64,000 bases of DNA from Dioscorea cayenensis subsp. rotundata (GCF_009730915.1 NC_052475.1:29387016-29451015), one strand, 5' to 3'. Positions 11,230 to 31,761 are shown, numbered from the stretch's first letter. Made by a program: numbers and translations. Notes: generated from the letters alone by a model not told the origin.

Positions 11230-14200
11230 ATGAAGGTCTCGTTCAAGGTATCGAAGACCGGGACTCGGTTCAGACCGCGGCTTCGAGCATTCGGAGAGGA
11301 TGATCCTGCTCCGAGCGAGGGTTCCACTGAGAATTCTCACGCCCTCAACGGTACCGGATCCAAATGCGAGGTAACTTTCTCCATTCACCTCATCGTCTTT
11401 GCAGTAAATGGAATTTTATGTTTGAATAGTTATTTTTGATACGTTGGTGTTATTTGTACGGTATTTGATATATGAAACGTTTTAAAGTGGAGAATTTGGC
11501 GATTGAAAACGATTTTTTTTTCTTGATTTGTTGATTTTTTTTTTTTTATTTTTGAAAAATGTTAGTTTAAATTCATGCATTTTTTCATCATTGTTCTTTA
11601 GGTTTTTATTTTGTTGGAGTTTTTGATTGAATCCATGTCTTTGTTGGCTTGTGGTTGAAAATTAGGGTTGATCAGTAGGAAGTCGTAGAGTTGAGATCTT
11701 TGGTTTCCAATAGTGAGTGACTTTTTCATTTTTAGGATTTCTGTATTGGTTTTGACTTTGTTTGTCATTTTAGGTTGGTCATTGGAACTTACTGGATGGA
11801 ATTCTTGCTATTGTTCTTTTATTGTGGAAATTAGGGTTTGGTTTTGTTTTCTATTATACGGTCAGTTTTGAATTGATTATTTGTATATTTTTTTTTATGC
11901 CTTTATTTATGGAGCTTTGTGCAAACGAAGGTTTTTTTTTTGCCATTTGTGGCGTGTTTGTAGTTTTTCACCTGTCTGTCTTTTTACGATGTTATCCAAC
12001 TTTGGATATTTTGTAAGGTTCATTACTAATATATATACCGAAGAAATCTCAAACTGAAATTTGAATTTGTTTAAGAGTTTGATTGTTGGCTAGAAAGCGA
12101 CAAAGAAATGCAGAGTAAATTCATCTCAAAACCTGTACAAACTTTGGTTTAATGCCTCAAAAAGTTTTATCCAAAATCCAGCTCTGGATCATCCTTGAAA
12201 TTGTTGGCGTTTCCTTTTATCTGAAAGTAATTTTGGTCTTTAATTAATTAGGCATGAAATGATGCATAATTAGCTCATTGAAGCAATGAGAATAAACACC
12301 TTAATGTGGTTGAGATTTCTCAAGGTCAAACTTAGAGTAAGCAAGGTTCATTTGGGAATTTGTAATGATACCCATGCTGGTCTGAAATATTTATACAATA
12401 TGGTTTTTATAAATGTCTGTTCTCAAGATTTTAGATTATTATTGAATGTCGTTATTTGCAATGTGCTGCAATTATTTTGGCGTGCAATGTGTCACTTTCC
12501 TTCCTTTCTTAATGAAGGGTTATCAAATGTGCCTTGCTTCTAACAAATAACTGAAGCTCGGTTTAAATTTTGATTCGTTGCACCATATTTGAATAACAAT
12601 GAGCATGTTTTGAGCTGGGCTCAAACAAATGTATGCTTGCTTAAGCCTGTCATCACAAGCACTTTTGCAAACAAAAGCATGCATCACGATTTTGAGCCAC
12701 TTGATAGTTAATAAGGACTCGAACTCTTAGAGATTAATACACTGCCTTAAATCTTTACTTTTATTTTGAGTCTGTGGTGGATTTGTGTATGAGCTTGGCT
12801 CTTTTATTTGTTGTTTAGTTTTTTTAGAAAATGAGGTGTACTTCAAAGTTGGTAATGAGTTATCTTCACCTCATCCAGCTTGCAATGGGCTAGATCCAAA
12901 CCTCAGGTGAACGTAGCTCACTCACTTAACCTTGAATTATTTACATGCCTAATCAGTGTTATTAAAAGCGACAAAGGTGCTTAGGCGAGGCGATGCCCCA
13001 ACGCCTCAACACCCCTAGGGCGAGACGCCTTCAATGCGCTAGGCATAAAAAAGCGCCCTTGTCTGGCTATTAACCCTATATTTAATGCTTTCAATTAGTG
13101 TTAATTGGGATTTTAATAAAGCACACTTACTAATAAGGAAGGAAATAAATTTAGGAGAGAAAAATTAGGTGGTTTTAAAAAAGCTTACTTACTAATAAAG
13201 AATGAAATAAATTTAGGGGAGAAAAACTAGGTGATTTAAGTGTACAAATACTATTTTTTAAAAAAATAATGAGTACATTAACGGATTAACTAATTAATTA
13301 GATAGAATTGAAGAGGCTACAAAAGTTGTACTCTAAATCTAGTTATGGAGTTGAAGCTAGCTTAGATGACGAAGATGATGATATTATAGAATTAGATGAC
13401 TTATGAAGATAGAGTTTGCACTCTAAAAACTTGAGTAGTTCTAGACGTCTAAGAAGTGTTTTTCATGACTTTATGCTATGCTTTGTTTAACTTGGTGCTT
13501 TACTTTACTTGACTTTAATAATTCAAAAAATTATATGTATATATTTAGTTATTTATTAACTAGCGCTTTACTTCGCTCGGGCATGTGACTGTCATGGCAC
13601 CTCTCGCCTTGGGCAATAAAAAGTCTTAGCGTCTTAAGTGCGCCTAGCTCTTGTAATTACACTGTGCCTAATTAGATTGGCTTGGGATTAAAAAGACTTC
13701 CTGTTCTTATTTTCCATGTTTTGTTACTTGTGTCATTAGATACCACTGCCATTATCTGCAAAATAATCAGCTATCACACATTTGTTTATCATTCTTAAAT
13801 TATATATTCTCTTGGTTGTGGAGATTATCAAATTGTAAGCTGGTGTCCTGTCACTACTATCCTGTCAGAAATTCTAAAGCCAAAAGTATTCAACCTCTCT
13901 TGCCCTACTACCTTCTAGGCACTTTTTTGGTTACTAATTCAATGTCCATGTCACCGTAGGCCGAATTTGAATCAAATCATCCCCAATAGCTGTAAACTTC
14001 TCTTTCCATTGATCGTTAGTTTTATCTTTGATGTACCCTGGTTTTTCGTTTTTCTGATACATTCTGACTTGTACATATCATTTGCCATCTTTAATTTTTC
14101 TTTTCAGAAAACTATTTGTGCCCAAGTTCTTTAGAATTAGTGCTAAATGAATTACTCATCCTTTTGGTACAGGTTAATATTTCTGAAGGAGCAAATCATG

Positions 14201-17200
14201 TTGCTGGCTTGTCAATTTCTTCCTCTCGCCATAAGGAGCTTATATCGGCCGGTTTGTCACAACACTTTTTTTTTTTTCCAATTAAAGAAGTTCTACTTGT
14301 TATTGTTTTGGTTTATCAGTTTCCCCACTGCGCATCATCCATCATGGAAATTATTTCCTTCCTTTTTGTGACAGAACATGAAGTTTCCTTTACCCTGAAC
14401 CTTTTTCAGAAAGGATATTTCATAGGGAAACCTTCTGAGGTACTTTTTACTTTCTTTCTAAATTTGAGAGTTATTTTTTCACTAGTGGGAGGTCTGATAT
14501 TAGATAAAATTGAAGATTTTTTTTTCTTGAAATATGTTCTTACATTCCACAAAAAATTTCAGACTGAGAATCCTCAACCTATGCTTCAAGATATGAAGTC
14601 ATTGCATCCATATGACAGGGCATCAGAGAGTCTGTTTTCTGTAAGTTCTTTTTATCTGTCTTGGCCAAATTTAGGATTGTATAATTTGTATTTGATGGTG
14701 ACGTTTCTTTCAGAAGCCTAATGGGAAGTAATTTTTGTTCCTGCGCCTTTTTTTAAGTGATGTTTACTGAACACAAACCTTTGTGAGGTTAACAATATTA
14801 ATCATCCATGCAATATATGCAAAGTTTGATTCTTTTATACAAACCAATTATTTCTAAGTTTCTTGCTGGAAATATTCATTGATTAGTATTAAAAGTAGCT
14901 GAATCTTCACTGCAAACACTCTGGTGAGCTCACCGTTTGTTTGTTCATTTTCCTCAATGGCAAGGGCTTCTCTTGCCATCATTTAGTTTGTTTAGTGATG
15001 TAAATTTAACACTTACGCTTTGGTTGCATGTTGATGCATATTTTACGGGCCCATCATCATTTTGATTTTGACTTTTTTTTTGTCGTTTTCTTTTTTTGGC
15101 TTCTTTTTTTTGTTTTTGTTTTTTTTCTTGGTATGGCAAGTTAAGTGTATACTTCAAATTTAGCAATGATGATGATACTAACAGTCAAAGTTACATATTG
15201 GGTTATCTCAAAAAATAATTGCGACATTCAGTACTATTTTAAGAATATTAGATTGTCAAAGTGCAGTTCAAAATAATTGCAGTGGTTATTGCTTTTATCT
15301 ACACCCATTAAGGAACTGCATGAGACTTAATGAGCCAAGTGTTCTTTATGGATTTAGAATAGTGATGTTGGTCTTCATTATGATTATTGACAGAATAAAC
15401 TACTAGCAGTTAAAGTTACATATTGGGTTATTGAGAGCACACATTTATTATGTCTCATGGGGAGCGATGTTCCATGATTTTTCATCTATTAAAGAATCAC
15501 ATGAAGACATTATAAATTATGCTCCTGATAAAAATCAGTTTTGAGAAATTCAGATCCAATTAAAATCTGTTTTTTCCGTCACATCTCCTATTTTCAATCA
15601 TTTGAGTTATATTCTGGAAGTGACTCACAATACAAGATTTGTGAATTTAGTTAAAAAAATTAGCTAGCAAACGATGAGCTTGATAGTCATTCTGATCATG
15701 CTAATGGTAATGTGAAACATTCATGTTGGTCATATCTGTTCATCAGCTTGCTACTCTTCATCATTTATAGACATCAAAATTGTATGTTGAATGACAAAGT
15801 TCACTGATGTTTTTCCTTATGATCCATTTTGTTGTTTTTGCTTGTTAATTAATTGTGCGCCCATGTGCCTATAGGCTATTGAGTCAGGGTGGTTGCCAGG
15901 AGATATTCTTGATGATATACCAAGCAAATACTCTCGAGGAACTGTTGTTTGTGAGGTTTGTTCATATATATTGATTGAACCAACACTTTGCATTTTCACA
16001 TTCTGATGCCTGTTTTGTTGTTCAGATGCTTGCTAAAATCAGTCAAATACATGCTCCTTAGAATTACTCATTTTAAACACTGTACAAATGCTTTTATTTT
16101 TATTGCCTGGCAGTGTTCTTTGAGCCACACCATAAGAGAGAAAAAGGGTTACAAATCCTTTGAATTTGCTGCAGTTAAATTTTGTTAGATGCAAATCAAA
16201 CATATTATTTAGACCTGATTCAACTCAAAAGCTTAAGTTGATAGGATGAGAAACATAGGCTTATAACTTCAAATCTATATTTTCCAGATTAACTGTTGTG
16301 GGACTATTAGTTACTCTAACATGTCTCTTGGATATGTGCCAGTTTATTTTAACTAGTCACCTTACAAACAAACTAAATAGACCAAGCTTTGATATTATGT
16401 TAGATGAAAACCAAACCAAACATATTATCTGGGCTTAATTCAATCTAAAACATTGAGCTGATAGGATGAGAAATCCAGACTTATATGTTCAAAAGTATAT
16501 TTTTCAAATTAACCAATATGGGGCTCTTAGTAATTCTAACAAATCTCATATGTATATGTATTGGGCTCGCTCACCATAAACAATAATAGACATAGAGCAC
16601 TTGATACCGGCTGAAAATCTTGGTGTAATGAATAGTAATTTGTCAGAAGCAGGGAGCAATAACATGTATTATGCCTATTTTATTTATTATTTTTATGGGG
16701 TAATTTGATGAAATAGTTTGTGTGATATATTTAGTAAATGCTTCATTATCATGCATTTGGGTTAGAATTGAGAATCCTATGTTACTTATAGATTTGAATC
16801 ATATTCAACTATTCCTATGATATTTTGAATTAAGGGGATTAAGACTTGCCATGACTGTTGTATGGTTTATGTTAGTATATGTGCATGTGTGTATATATAA
16901 TGCAATTGATTATGAAAACTTCTTCCAGTCTCTGAATGATCCTTTTCTTTGGTCTGACATAAACATTGGCCACTCCATCTATATGTCACCAGAATGGTTC
17001 TCTTGTTCGACATAAACATCGGGCACACAATTCTATATATCACCAGGATGGTACTATTGATCTTGTAATAGAATTAAATGCTCTAAGTTCAGCGTTGAAT
17101 TTATGACATATTTACAGAGCAATACATCCTTTGTGGTTTTAACCCAAATTTAGAAACAGAAGCTGATTGCTTTTTTCTTGCTAGCATTTATTTGCCAATA

Positions 17201-20200
17201 TTTGGAATTACCTGTGATGATTGGCGTTAAGTGAAATGGTTTCCTCGTTGAACTTCTCGCCTGGAGATGACTATTGTTTTTGGTCCTCAGGTTTCAACTT
17301 AGTTTCCCCTTGCAGGTACATGACTACAGGAAATGCACATCTGAACAAGGGCCTGCTGGTTCTGCTCTGGACTCCAGTCCTACTGTGAACAAAGTGCTGT
17401 TGCGCATGTCCTTGGAAAATATTGTGAAGGATATGCCCTTAATTTCAGATGATACATGGACCTATAGTGATCTAATGGTTAGCACAGTAGCACTTTAACC
17501 TGCTATGAGGGGCTCCTAGTTGTCTCTCAAAGACTGATCTAATGTTTGCATACTTATTATGTCCTACAGGAGGTTGAGTCTCGTATATTGAAGGCTCTCC
17601 AACCAAAACTTTCTTTAGACCCTACCCCTATGTTGGATAGACTTTGTGATGATCAATCAAGTACCAAGGTATTACATTTCTTACACCTTTTAAAAATAGA
17701 TAGAAAATTTCTGATTAAATAACCTCAGCAAAGTGAATATTCCATATTACATACATGATTTGCAGCTTGATCTAGGCATTGGAAGAAAACGGAGAGTACG
17801 GCAGGCCCCTGAAGTGACAGTCACCTCCAACAATCAAAGTCACGGAAAGAAGGTTTGTATTGATAGGTTGTCTGAGAATATGGGTTACAACCCAGATATA
17901 GGAACTATACAAGGTGATGGAAGGTTGCAGCGTGTTCATGAGAACACAATTGCTCAACACCTGCCTGTGGGGATTTCATCAATGCGGCCTAATACTTTTG
18001 CTCAAGAAATGGGCAGGCCTGCTCTGCCGTTATCCTCCCAATCCAAGTTCCAACCAACTATTAACCACCCAGGAGTTCTGCAGGATCATGGATTACCTTC
18101 AAATTTGGCAGGAGTCAGCACGAATGTAACTTCACCTCTCAGCCCATACAGTGACTCTCTTCATGGAAAGAGGGACATACAGGATGCTCAACTTACACCA
18201 ATGTCAGGAACCAAGAGGTCAAAGCAGAACCCAGTGGGAGTGGATGGTATGCAACAACAACCCACAGGGCCGCAATTTGTTGGCCTCAATGGGGTGGATA
18301 TGCAGTGGAAGCTGCAACAACAATTAGATGTCAAGGGGGTCCAGTACTCTTCTACTTTGAGCAGTCAAAGGTATCCATCTCATGTGATGAGTAATATTTC
18401 TAATCAAGAGACTGGCACATCATTCTACTTTAATCAGCAAGGGATGAGATATGCTCCTAAGGAGGAGCAAACAGAAATGAAGTTGGACAGGCAAGAACTA
18501 GAGAAGTCTAAAGATGCTCGGCAAGCATTGGCAACAGAGGGCAATATACTTGACCAGCAGCAATTACGACCCCAGCATCCCCCCCAGCAGCAGCCTCTCA
18601 GGAACCACCTTCCAACCACTACACAATGGCATAATTCACGTACTGTAGTTGACAAGGATCCTCGGAAGGATGATACACTTCAGAAACGGAAACCAATGAA
18701 CAGCCCACGTGTCTCATCTGGACCCATGGTTCAATCTCCTGTTTCATCAAAATCAGGAGAAATTTCTAGTGGCTCGGTGGGTGGGCAGTTTAGTGCTGTT
18801 GCAACATCTGCTTTGGGATCACAGAAGGATAAGCTAGCTGCAACTTCAAATGCTGCCCTTGGAGCTCCATCTGTGACTTCAAGTCCTAATGATAATGTGC
18901 AAAGACAGCATCAAACATCAGTTGGTGCGAAGAGAAAAGCTAACTCTGTTCCCAAAACACAAACAATGAGTGGGGTTGGATCTCCTGCCAGTGTTAGTAA
19001 CATCAATGCTCCATTAAATGCTAACAGTCCATCAGTAGGAAATGCTTCTATGGGTGATCAAGTTATTCTTGAACATTTCTTAAAGGTTGACATGCTTACT
19101 CAGAGGTATGATCACATATATACATAATGACTATGCTTATATCCAAAATTTGCTTTTTTCTTGATAGGCGCGCCTTCCTGTAAGACGCAATTTTATTCTT
19201 GTTTATCTTTTCAGATGATAGCTGTAGTTCTATAACATCCAATTAACTTTAAGCTCTTAGGGTGGATAGTCCTGCTTTGGTGCTTAAATTTGGGTTTTTA
19301 CAAACTTACTCATGCCATTTAATTTTTCTTTTATGTCATGAATGTTTCTGTTTGCTAGCTATTTGGTAGAATTGATGAGAGCATTGACAAAAATTCCTAT
19401 TTTAAATGGATATAGTTGATGGTTAGTCTTTGTCTATTATTGGAAACCTTAACATTAGTTGGTTACCACCTTTTCTGTTTTCACTTACATTAGTGGTAGA
19501 GATAGGATGAGTGTTATTTGACGGAGGATTACTAATTTTTGTCTGTTCAATGCAAACCTGGATATCCATTCACTGTTCCTCTTTTCACTCGGTTTAGTTG
19601 TAGGAGTGTCACAGATGCTACTTGATGGTTGTTCTTTTCGGAATTTTGGGCATGCCACTGAAGTGGGGGAGGGCATGCTATAGATACATGGCATTTTTGC
19701 ATGCATGTTCCTGTCAAATTTGTAGTTGGATGTGTAACCCTGCAGGGTTAGTATATTTGTTACTGTCTTGGTTTTCTAGAGGTATACACTATACAAGCCC
19801 TTGCAAAATTTGCTGCAGTATATATGTCTGTGTGCATGCTGTCATGTGTGTGGTGCCGCCTTTAGAAATGCTCTTCTAAAACAAATACTTTGGAAAGAGC
19901 TTCTCTTAAACATTTACAATTGGAGCTTTTACTACTTGCTGTGAAAGCTGGCCGACTTCCTTCCTCGGATCATAGGATCCACCCACCCGTTTTCTTGTCA
20001 ACTCAAAATATGGAACTCTTTTGCCCCTGCGGAGAGCCAGATGAGGGGAGACCCTCATGTCCGGTTCGGTGGGTGGGGATATCCTGGCCAAGCTCAATTC
20101 AAAGTCATTTTTCAGCTTTTAGCTTTTCAAAATCCTTTTGTTTGAATTACCAATTGCTATCTTATGTAATCAAAGAGATTTCAAATTTTCGATAATTGAA

Positions 20201-22754
20201 AAGATTTTCCAAAAAACTGAAAAGCGACGCAAAATGAGTCCTATATAATCCAAGGAGGTAGAAATTGTTGCAACTTGAACAATTCATGTCACTGTCCTTT
20301 TGTAACTTCAAAATCCTGAATACTCTATCCTTTTGCTGGTAATTCTTTCTCAAATTTATTGGGCCAGAATACTGGCTAAGCTTGAAGTGCTTTGAATTTT
20401 GTTCCTTTTATTCCTGTCATTCGTATATGATTTTATCATTTTAAAAAGTCTGTTTGATGGCTGATTTTTGTCAATATATCTCCTAAATATGTCAAAATCG
20501 TGACTTTCTTTATCTTGTAGGAATTTTCTGAATAATCTTACATTGTTATTGAAATATTGACTGCTTCAAAAACTTACTCTGTTATGTGTTTTAACTGGTA
20601 CAACTTAAGCACTAATTTTCTCTTACTTTTTGCTGGTTGTTGTATAAGATACCAACTCAATGTTAAGAAGAACAAGGTTGATGATTATCATTTGAGGAAA
20701 CCGGTTTTGTATTCATCTCAGCAACTCTCTGCATATTTATCCGATACTTTCATTGCTGAGGATTTTATAGACCCGATTCAACCCTTGTCTAAATCAGTTA
20801 TAAGTAGCTCTGCCAATACTTATAAAACCAGAGTACTGAATTTCCTGCGCACGGATCATGGTTATCAAGGTTTGCTACTTGGCCTAACAAATCTGGAATC
20901 CGTATTTTTTTATTTACCCCAAATGTTTTATCTTCTCACTGTTTGATCTGCTGCTGTATAGCTTATTCTGCCAAGTCTTCGCACCAGTTGACTTTGCATG
21001 AGAGATCTGGTGATGACACGGTTGCATTGCAGTATGGAGATACCAATGATACTGGTTTGTCTAACAGTTGTTCACTGTCGTTACCAACCAATGTGAGTTT
21101 GTGCATTGCCAATCCTGCATCTCTTTTATATAAGTTACTTGATTTAATATATCACTTGGAAATATTTTTTTGTCAGATCTATGCCGATCTGCTTGCTGCC
21201 CAGTTCTCTTCGCTCGTAAGTTTCCCTGAGAAGTAAACCTATCTAGAAAGTTTATTGAGTTTTGCCATCAGCCCAGTAACTTAACCTCATATATTTATTT
21301 ATCTTCTGTAGATGGAGAAAGAAGGATATCAAAAAATAGAAGATCAAACTCAACGTTCACGACTTCCCGTTGGTGTTACTTCTGGTAGTACCACAGCAAT
21401 GATGGGTATCTCAATGGATAATGCCGCTGCCCATGAGATTAAACATTCTGAGATGGTTCCTGGTCAACCACCGAATTTTGCTGCAATAGCAAATAACAAT
21501 GGTATGGGACCCTTAAGTTCCTCGCAGAATATCTCCAATGGTGTGAGGTTGCTGTCTGCTGCTGGCAACAACAGCCAGCCTTTATCTATTTCTCCAGGTT
21601 ACTTGCCTGGGTCACCAATGATCCAAAGACCACCACAAATTGATCAACCATTGCTTCAGCAACAGCAACAACAACTATTGTTGCAGCAAAACCAACAGTC
21701 TCAGATGCAGCAACAACAGCAGCTTTCCATGTCTTCAATGCAGAGGCCCACTGGACTGCTGTCAACAAATCCGCTCTCGCAAATGGTGGGGCAGAACTCT
21801 AACCTTCATATAGGTACAAGCCATATTGTCAACAACAAATCTCATCTGCCAATACAGATGTTGCAGCAACAGTCCCAGCTAGCTCCGAAGATGATGATGG
21901 GGCTGAATGCCATCAATAGGGGGAACATTGGCAACAACATGGTTGGCCTTGGTGGCCTAGGCAATGTCATGGGAATGCCTGGTGTTCGGGGCATATCTTC
22001 CCCGATGGGAATTCCAGGCTTGAACAACAACATGAGCCCTAATCAGATGAACATTGGAACAGCATCTACTTTTGGAGCAGGACGTCCTAGTAGCTTGGCA
22101 ATTGCACATGCAAATAAATTCAGAATGGCAGCACAAAAAGGGATATATAATCCACAATCAGGACTTGTTGGTTTACCTGGAAATAGCAATCAGATGCTTC
22201 CCAACACGTCAGGCTTTTCTATGTTAGGACATACATTTAACCGAGGCAACATGAGTACCTTACAACGCAATACCATGGCGTCCATGGGACCACCGAAGAT
22301 CCCTGGGCAAAACTTCTACATAAATTCCTTGCAGCAGCAGCAACAGCAGCAGCAGCTACAACAGCAACAACAGTTACAGCAGCAGCAGCAGCAGCAGCAA
22401 CAACAACAGCAGGTTCAGCAGCAGCAACAAATAAGCTCACCATTACAGCAGGCACAGGTCGGTTCTCCACAAGTTGTAGGTTCTCCACCTGCAATGGTGA
22501 TGCAGCAGCAGCAGCAGCAGCCGCAGCAGCAGATTAGCCAGCAACAAATTGGCCAGCAGACTGTGATGAGTCCCCAGCAATTGAGCTCCGGTGCTTTGCA
22601 ACAGATCACCAACAATGCAGGGCCAGTGCCAGGGCCAGGGCCAGCTAGCCCACAGCTAAGCTCGCAAACACATGGATCAGTTGGTAGTATCACAAGCTCT
22701 CCCATGGAGCAGCTGCAAGGTGCAAATAAAGGCTGTTCTACTGGCAATGTTTAA
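11230..22754 (+). CDS. PHL: SPT20-like protein PHYTOCHROME-DEPENDENT LATE-FLOWERING (PHL) homologue, 12 exons
   Basis: Predicted nuclear protein of 1292 residues. Exons are 11230-11370, 14173-14251, 14375-14439, 14563-14640, 15875-15955, 17316-17477, 17570-17668, 17766-19105, 20649-20869, 20962-21092, 21177-21215 and 21312-22754, all in phase with GT-AG borders. It opens with MKVSFKVSKTGTRFRP, close to the start I recall for Arabidopsis PHL. The Spt20-type region follows: EVSFTLNLFQKGYFIGKP, then LHPYDR, then ESGWLPGDILDDIP (about residues 74-160). The C-terminal part is Gln/Asn/Met-rich with long polyglutamine near residues 1150-1190, as expected of a coactivator. Arabidopsis PHL affects flowering through phytochrome B and CONSTANS, and SPT20 proteins belong to SAGA; both roles are transferred by family. 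ATG 11230 is the first in-frame ATG. Confidence 0.92.
12954..13664. mobile_element. Non-autonomous hAT-type transposon in PHL intron 1
   Basis: A 711-bp insertion flanked on both sides by the identical 8-bp duplication tgcctaat (12946-12953 and 13665-13672). The ends are imperfect inverted repeats: the left reads CAGTGTTATTAAAAG and the right, reversed, CAGTGTAATTACAAG. Both subterminal regions are rich in 'ggcg/cgcc' motifs. An 8-bp duplication with CAGTG-type ends is typical of hAT elements. It is too short for a full transposase. A short acidic frame near 13300-13407 (ending EDDDIIELDDL, then stop) may be a coding relic. A roughly 70-bp segment is tandemly repeated near 13115-13235. Confidence 0.88.
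16186..16545 (+). repeat. Two copies of a dispersed repeat in PHL intron 5
   Basis: 16186-16330 and 16391-16545 share a diverged unit ('aaacatattat', 'ttgataggatgagaaa', 'attagtta-ctctaac'). A third copy, in inverse orientation, lies at 45731-45880. This looks like an old high-copy plant element; its class is not determined. Confidence 0.7.
19940..20095 (+). other. Organelle-derived fragment with group II intron domain V, inside PHL intron 8
   Basis: This GC-richer patch inside an AT-rich nuclear intron has no open frame. It contains a 34-nt block matching group II domain V (20034-20067). Because plant group II introns are organellar, the patch is most simply an organelle DNA insertion. The insertion limits are approximate. 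Confidence 0.6.
20034..20067 (+). ncRNA. Group II intron domain V structure (fragment, probably not functional here)
   Basis: The 34 bases fold as 8-bp lower stem, 6-bp upper stem, GAGA (GNRA) tetraloop, 6-base return strand, 2-base bulge (TG) and 8-base return strand, which is exactly the domain V layout. The lower stem pairs GAGCC with GGTTC. The single A-C mismatch in the lower stem (20039 against 20062) is of the kind repaired by C-to-U editing in plant mitochondria, which favours a mitochondrial source. Confidence 0.75.
22331..22545 (+). repeat. CAG/CAA repeats coding polyglutamine in PHL
   Basis: In-frame mixed CAG/CAA tracts at about 22331-22431 and 22502-22545 encode glutamine runs broken by Leu, Val and Pro. 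The interruptions and mixed codons should limit slippage. An earlier glutamine-rich stretch lies at 21650-21725. Confidence 0.9.
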
Positions 22755-23760
22755 ATTAAAGTTTTCGGTGGAGAGTTCTTGCAGCAGATTGCAGCTCAAT
22801 AAAAATAGGTGCTTTCCATGTGGATCCCAAGAGAAATTTTTTATTTGTCTGTTGCTGCATCCAAATTTCTTCTGTAATCAGTACCCATAAAATATTATCA
22901 AATTTCTCATTGTTGTCATCTCCTGCTCATCTCTTAATGTAAAAATCATATACAATGTCCAGTATTTTAATCTGTTAGGCTTGTGTTATTGACTTTTTGT
23001 TAATCCTGTAAATAATCATTCTTCCCGGCATTTCAATAACAGTTGTGCCTAAATTAGCATTTATTTATTTATTTTTAAACGATGTTCAATCTTGATCTCA
23101 GTTAAAGATCATGTATGTATCTTGAGATACTTCATCTTAATGAGTGATGTATAACCAGGTTTTGTCTCTAATCCTTTTCATTCATACTTGAAAAGATCAT
23201 GCTGAATTTATGATCATTATTATTTGTTATTTTCTGTTCTCAATTTAAAAAAAAAAAAAATTTAGCCTTTCTTGCACCTGGGTGCAGCTTAACAGTGTAA
23301 ATTTACGGGAAGAAACAAAGGTTTAATTGCATGTATTTATATCTCAACCCCAGAGGAAAGAGAAATTATTATGTATTATATCTCTATATAATTACATACA
23401 AAAAGGTCTGTATGCTGTAGAAGTATAAAAGCAGAAATTCATTTTTATTGTGGTATATCCGGATTTCCTAATTTTGTATTTCTATATTCAAGGATGAATA
23501 ATAATATCAGCTGATTTTTGTAAGAAATATTGGCTTTGTACATGATGTGTAAATATTAATAATTTGAGGGAAGTATGCAAGGGTAGAAGAACATGCATAT
23601 TTATATTTCTATAATTTTAAAGTTTGTGAGGGTATATATGCAAAATATAACATTTGTGGGGTTATATATAAAAAAACACATATTCACTTTTATGAGGGAT
23701 TATATGTGAAATTTTCAATTTTCTAGGTATCCCCCAAAAAAAAAAAAAGAAAAAAAAAGG
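22755..23760. other. PHL 3' region and PHL-CDC5 intergenic DNA
   Basis: A canonical AATAAA at 22798-22803 lies 44 bases after the PHL stop. The remainder is AT-rich, with a poly-A run near 23248. No gene was seen. Confidence 0.6.
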
Positions 23761-23779
23761 GAAAATAAAACGATTTCGC

Positions 23780-30393
<6,614 letters not shown>

Positions 30394-31713
30394 AACAGAT
30401 TTGGTAACTGAAACAAGAAAGTCTTTTTACATGTCTGTGACCTTTTAATGTCTAATATGTTGCTTCCAGAATCCAAAGAGAAGATAGTCAAAAATCAATC
30501 CAGTTGGGTTCACTATTTTTGGCTGTTGTCATCTTGAAGCTTCTTAGCAGTGCTCTGGTAGATTGTTGTTGCTGCTCCTTGTAGATGCCTTTATTCTCTG
30601 CAAGTGTTTTTCACTTCATGTGGTTTCTCTGTATTTTTAAGTACTTTTTAGTTTTTACCCTATTTTTGAGTGTAAGATGGTAAAACGATTCCCTGTGAAA
30701 GTTCAGCTTTTCTTTTCTGGACTCCCATTTTGGCAGGCTTTTTGATTCTATTGTGAATTGCTTTCTTGTTGGAATTACTAATGAGACCAAATGACAAACT
30801 TTTATTTACTTATTTATTTATTTTCTTGTGATGTATGTGGTGGTTGTCACATCCTTTTTGATGTTGAATTACTGATGTTCTTGGGTTTGTGGTTTCTGTT
30901 GTAAAATCAAAATGTTGAGGTTTTGGTAAATATGATATTATTTTTTTTAATACTATTAAACACATTAGGGTTCAATATTATTGCATGAAGAAACAATCAA
31001 ACAAAATAAATAATATTTTAGCAATTAATGCTCTACTAAATGTGTTTAGAATTTAAATTGAGAAAACTTTTATCCCAAATTAATCCGAGGTATTATTATA
31101 AGTTGTAGTTTAACTAATATTAATTAGAATATTTTTTTTTCAATTATAACTATGTAATTTTAACTAAAAAATAATTAATAATAATAATTATTATTATTAT
31201 TATTTAAAATATAAAATAAAATTTTGCAAAGAAAGTGTTACTTATTCGCATACAAAATTATTCGGTTTGGTTGAATAACGTGGGAAAAAGTACTCTTCCA
31301 AAAGTTGGCAAGAAGTATTTTTCCATGCAAATATGTACTATTTTCCATGCAAAAAGCTAAATGAAAACACACCAATTAATTCTCATCTTCAAAATTTAGA
31401 ATATTGCAAAGAGAGAAAGAAAAACAAAGAAAATTTTGATGTACCTCGTTGTCCCTCTCTTTCCCAACGTTTTTAAAGTTTGTTTTCTGGTCTTACCCCC
31501 GGACTAATATCAAATCTTCAAAATGGTCCTTCCATTGATGAAACACATTAAATAATCTTGCTTGCCTATACTTTCACTAATTAATGCTTAATTTCCCTCT
31601 TTTATATTTATACATCGATTATATTTATGACTAGTGACTTTCAACATTAATTAATTATATGAGTCATAGTCAAAGTGAATACAATAAAATCGTTAGGAAT
31701 TCACTATTTATTA

Positions 31714-31721
<8 letters not shown>

Positions 31722-31757
<36 letters not shown>
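31722..31757. repeat. (AT)n microsatellite
   Basis: Pure AT dinucleotide run of about 18 units. Confidence 0.95.

Positions 31758-31761
<4 letters not shown>

Noticed and set aside
14116..14721. 201-codon plus-strand frame as a standalone gene
   Set aside because: It spans exons 2-4 of the PHL-like gene with the short introns read through; the introns have proper GT-AG borders.
22415..22747. 110-codon minus-strand Cys-rich frame
   Set aside because: The cysteines arise from reading the CAG/CAA polyglutamine tract of the PHL-like gene on the other strand.
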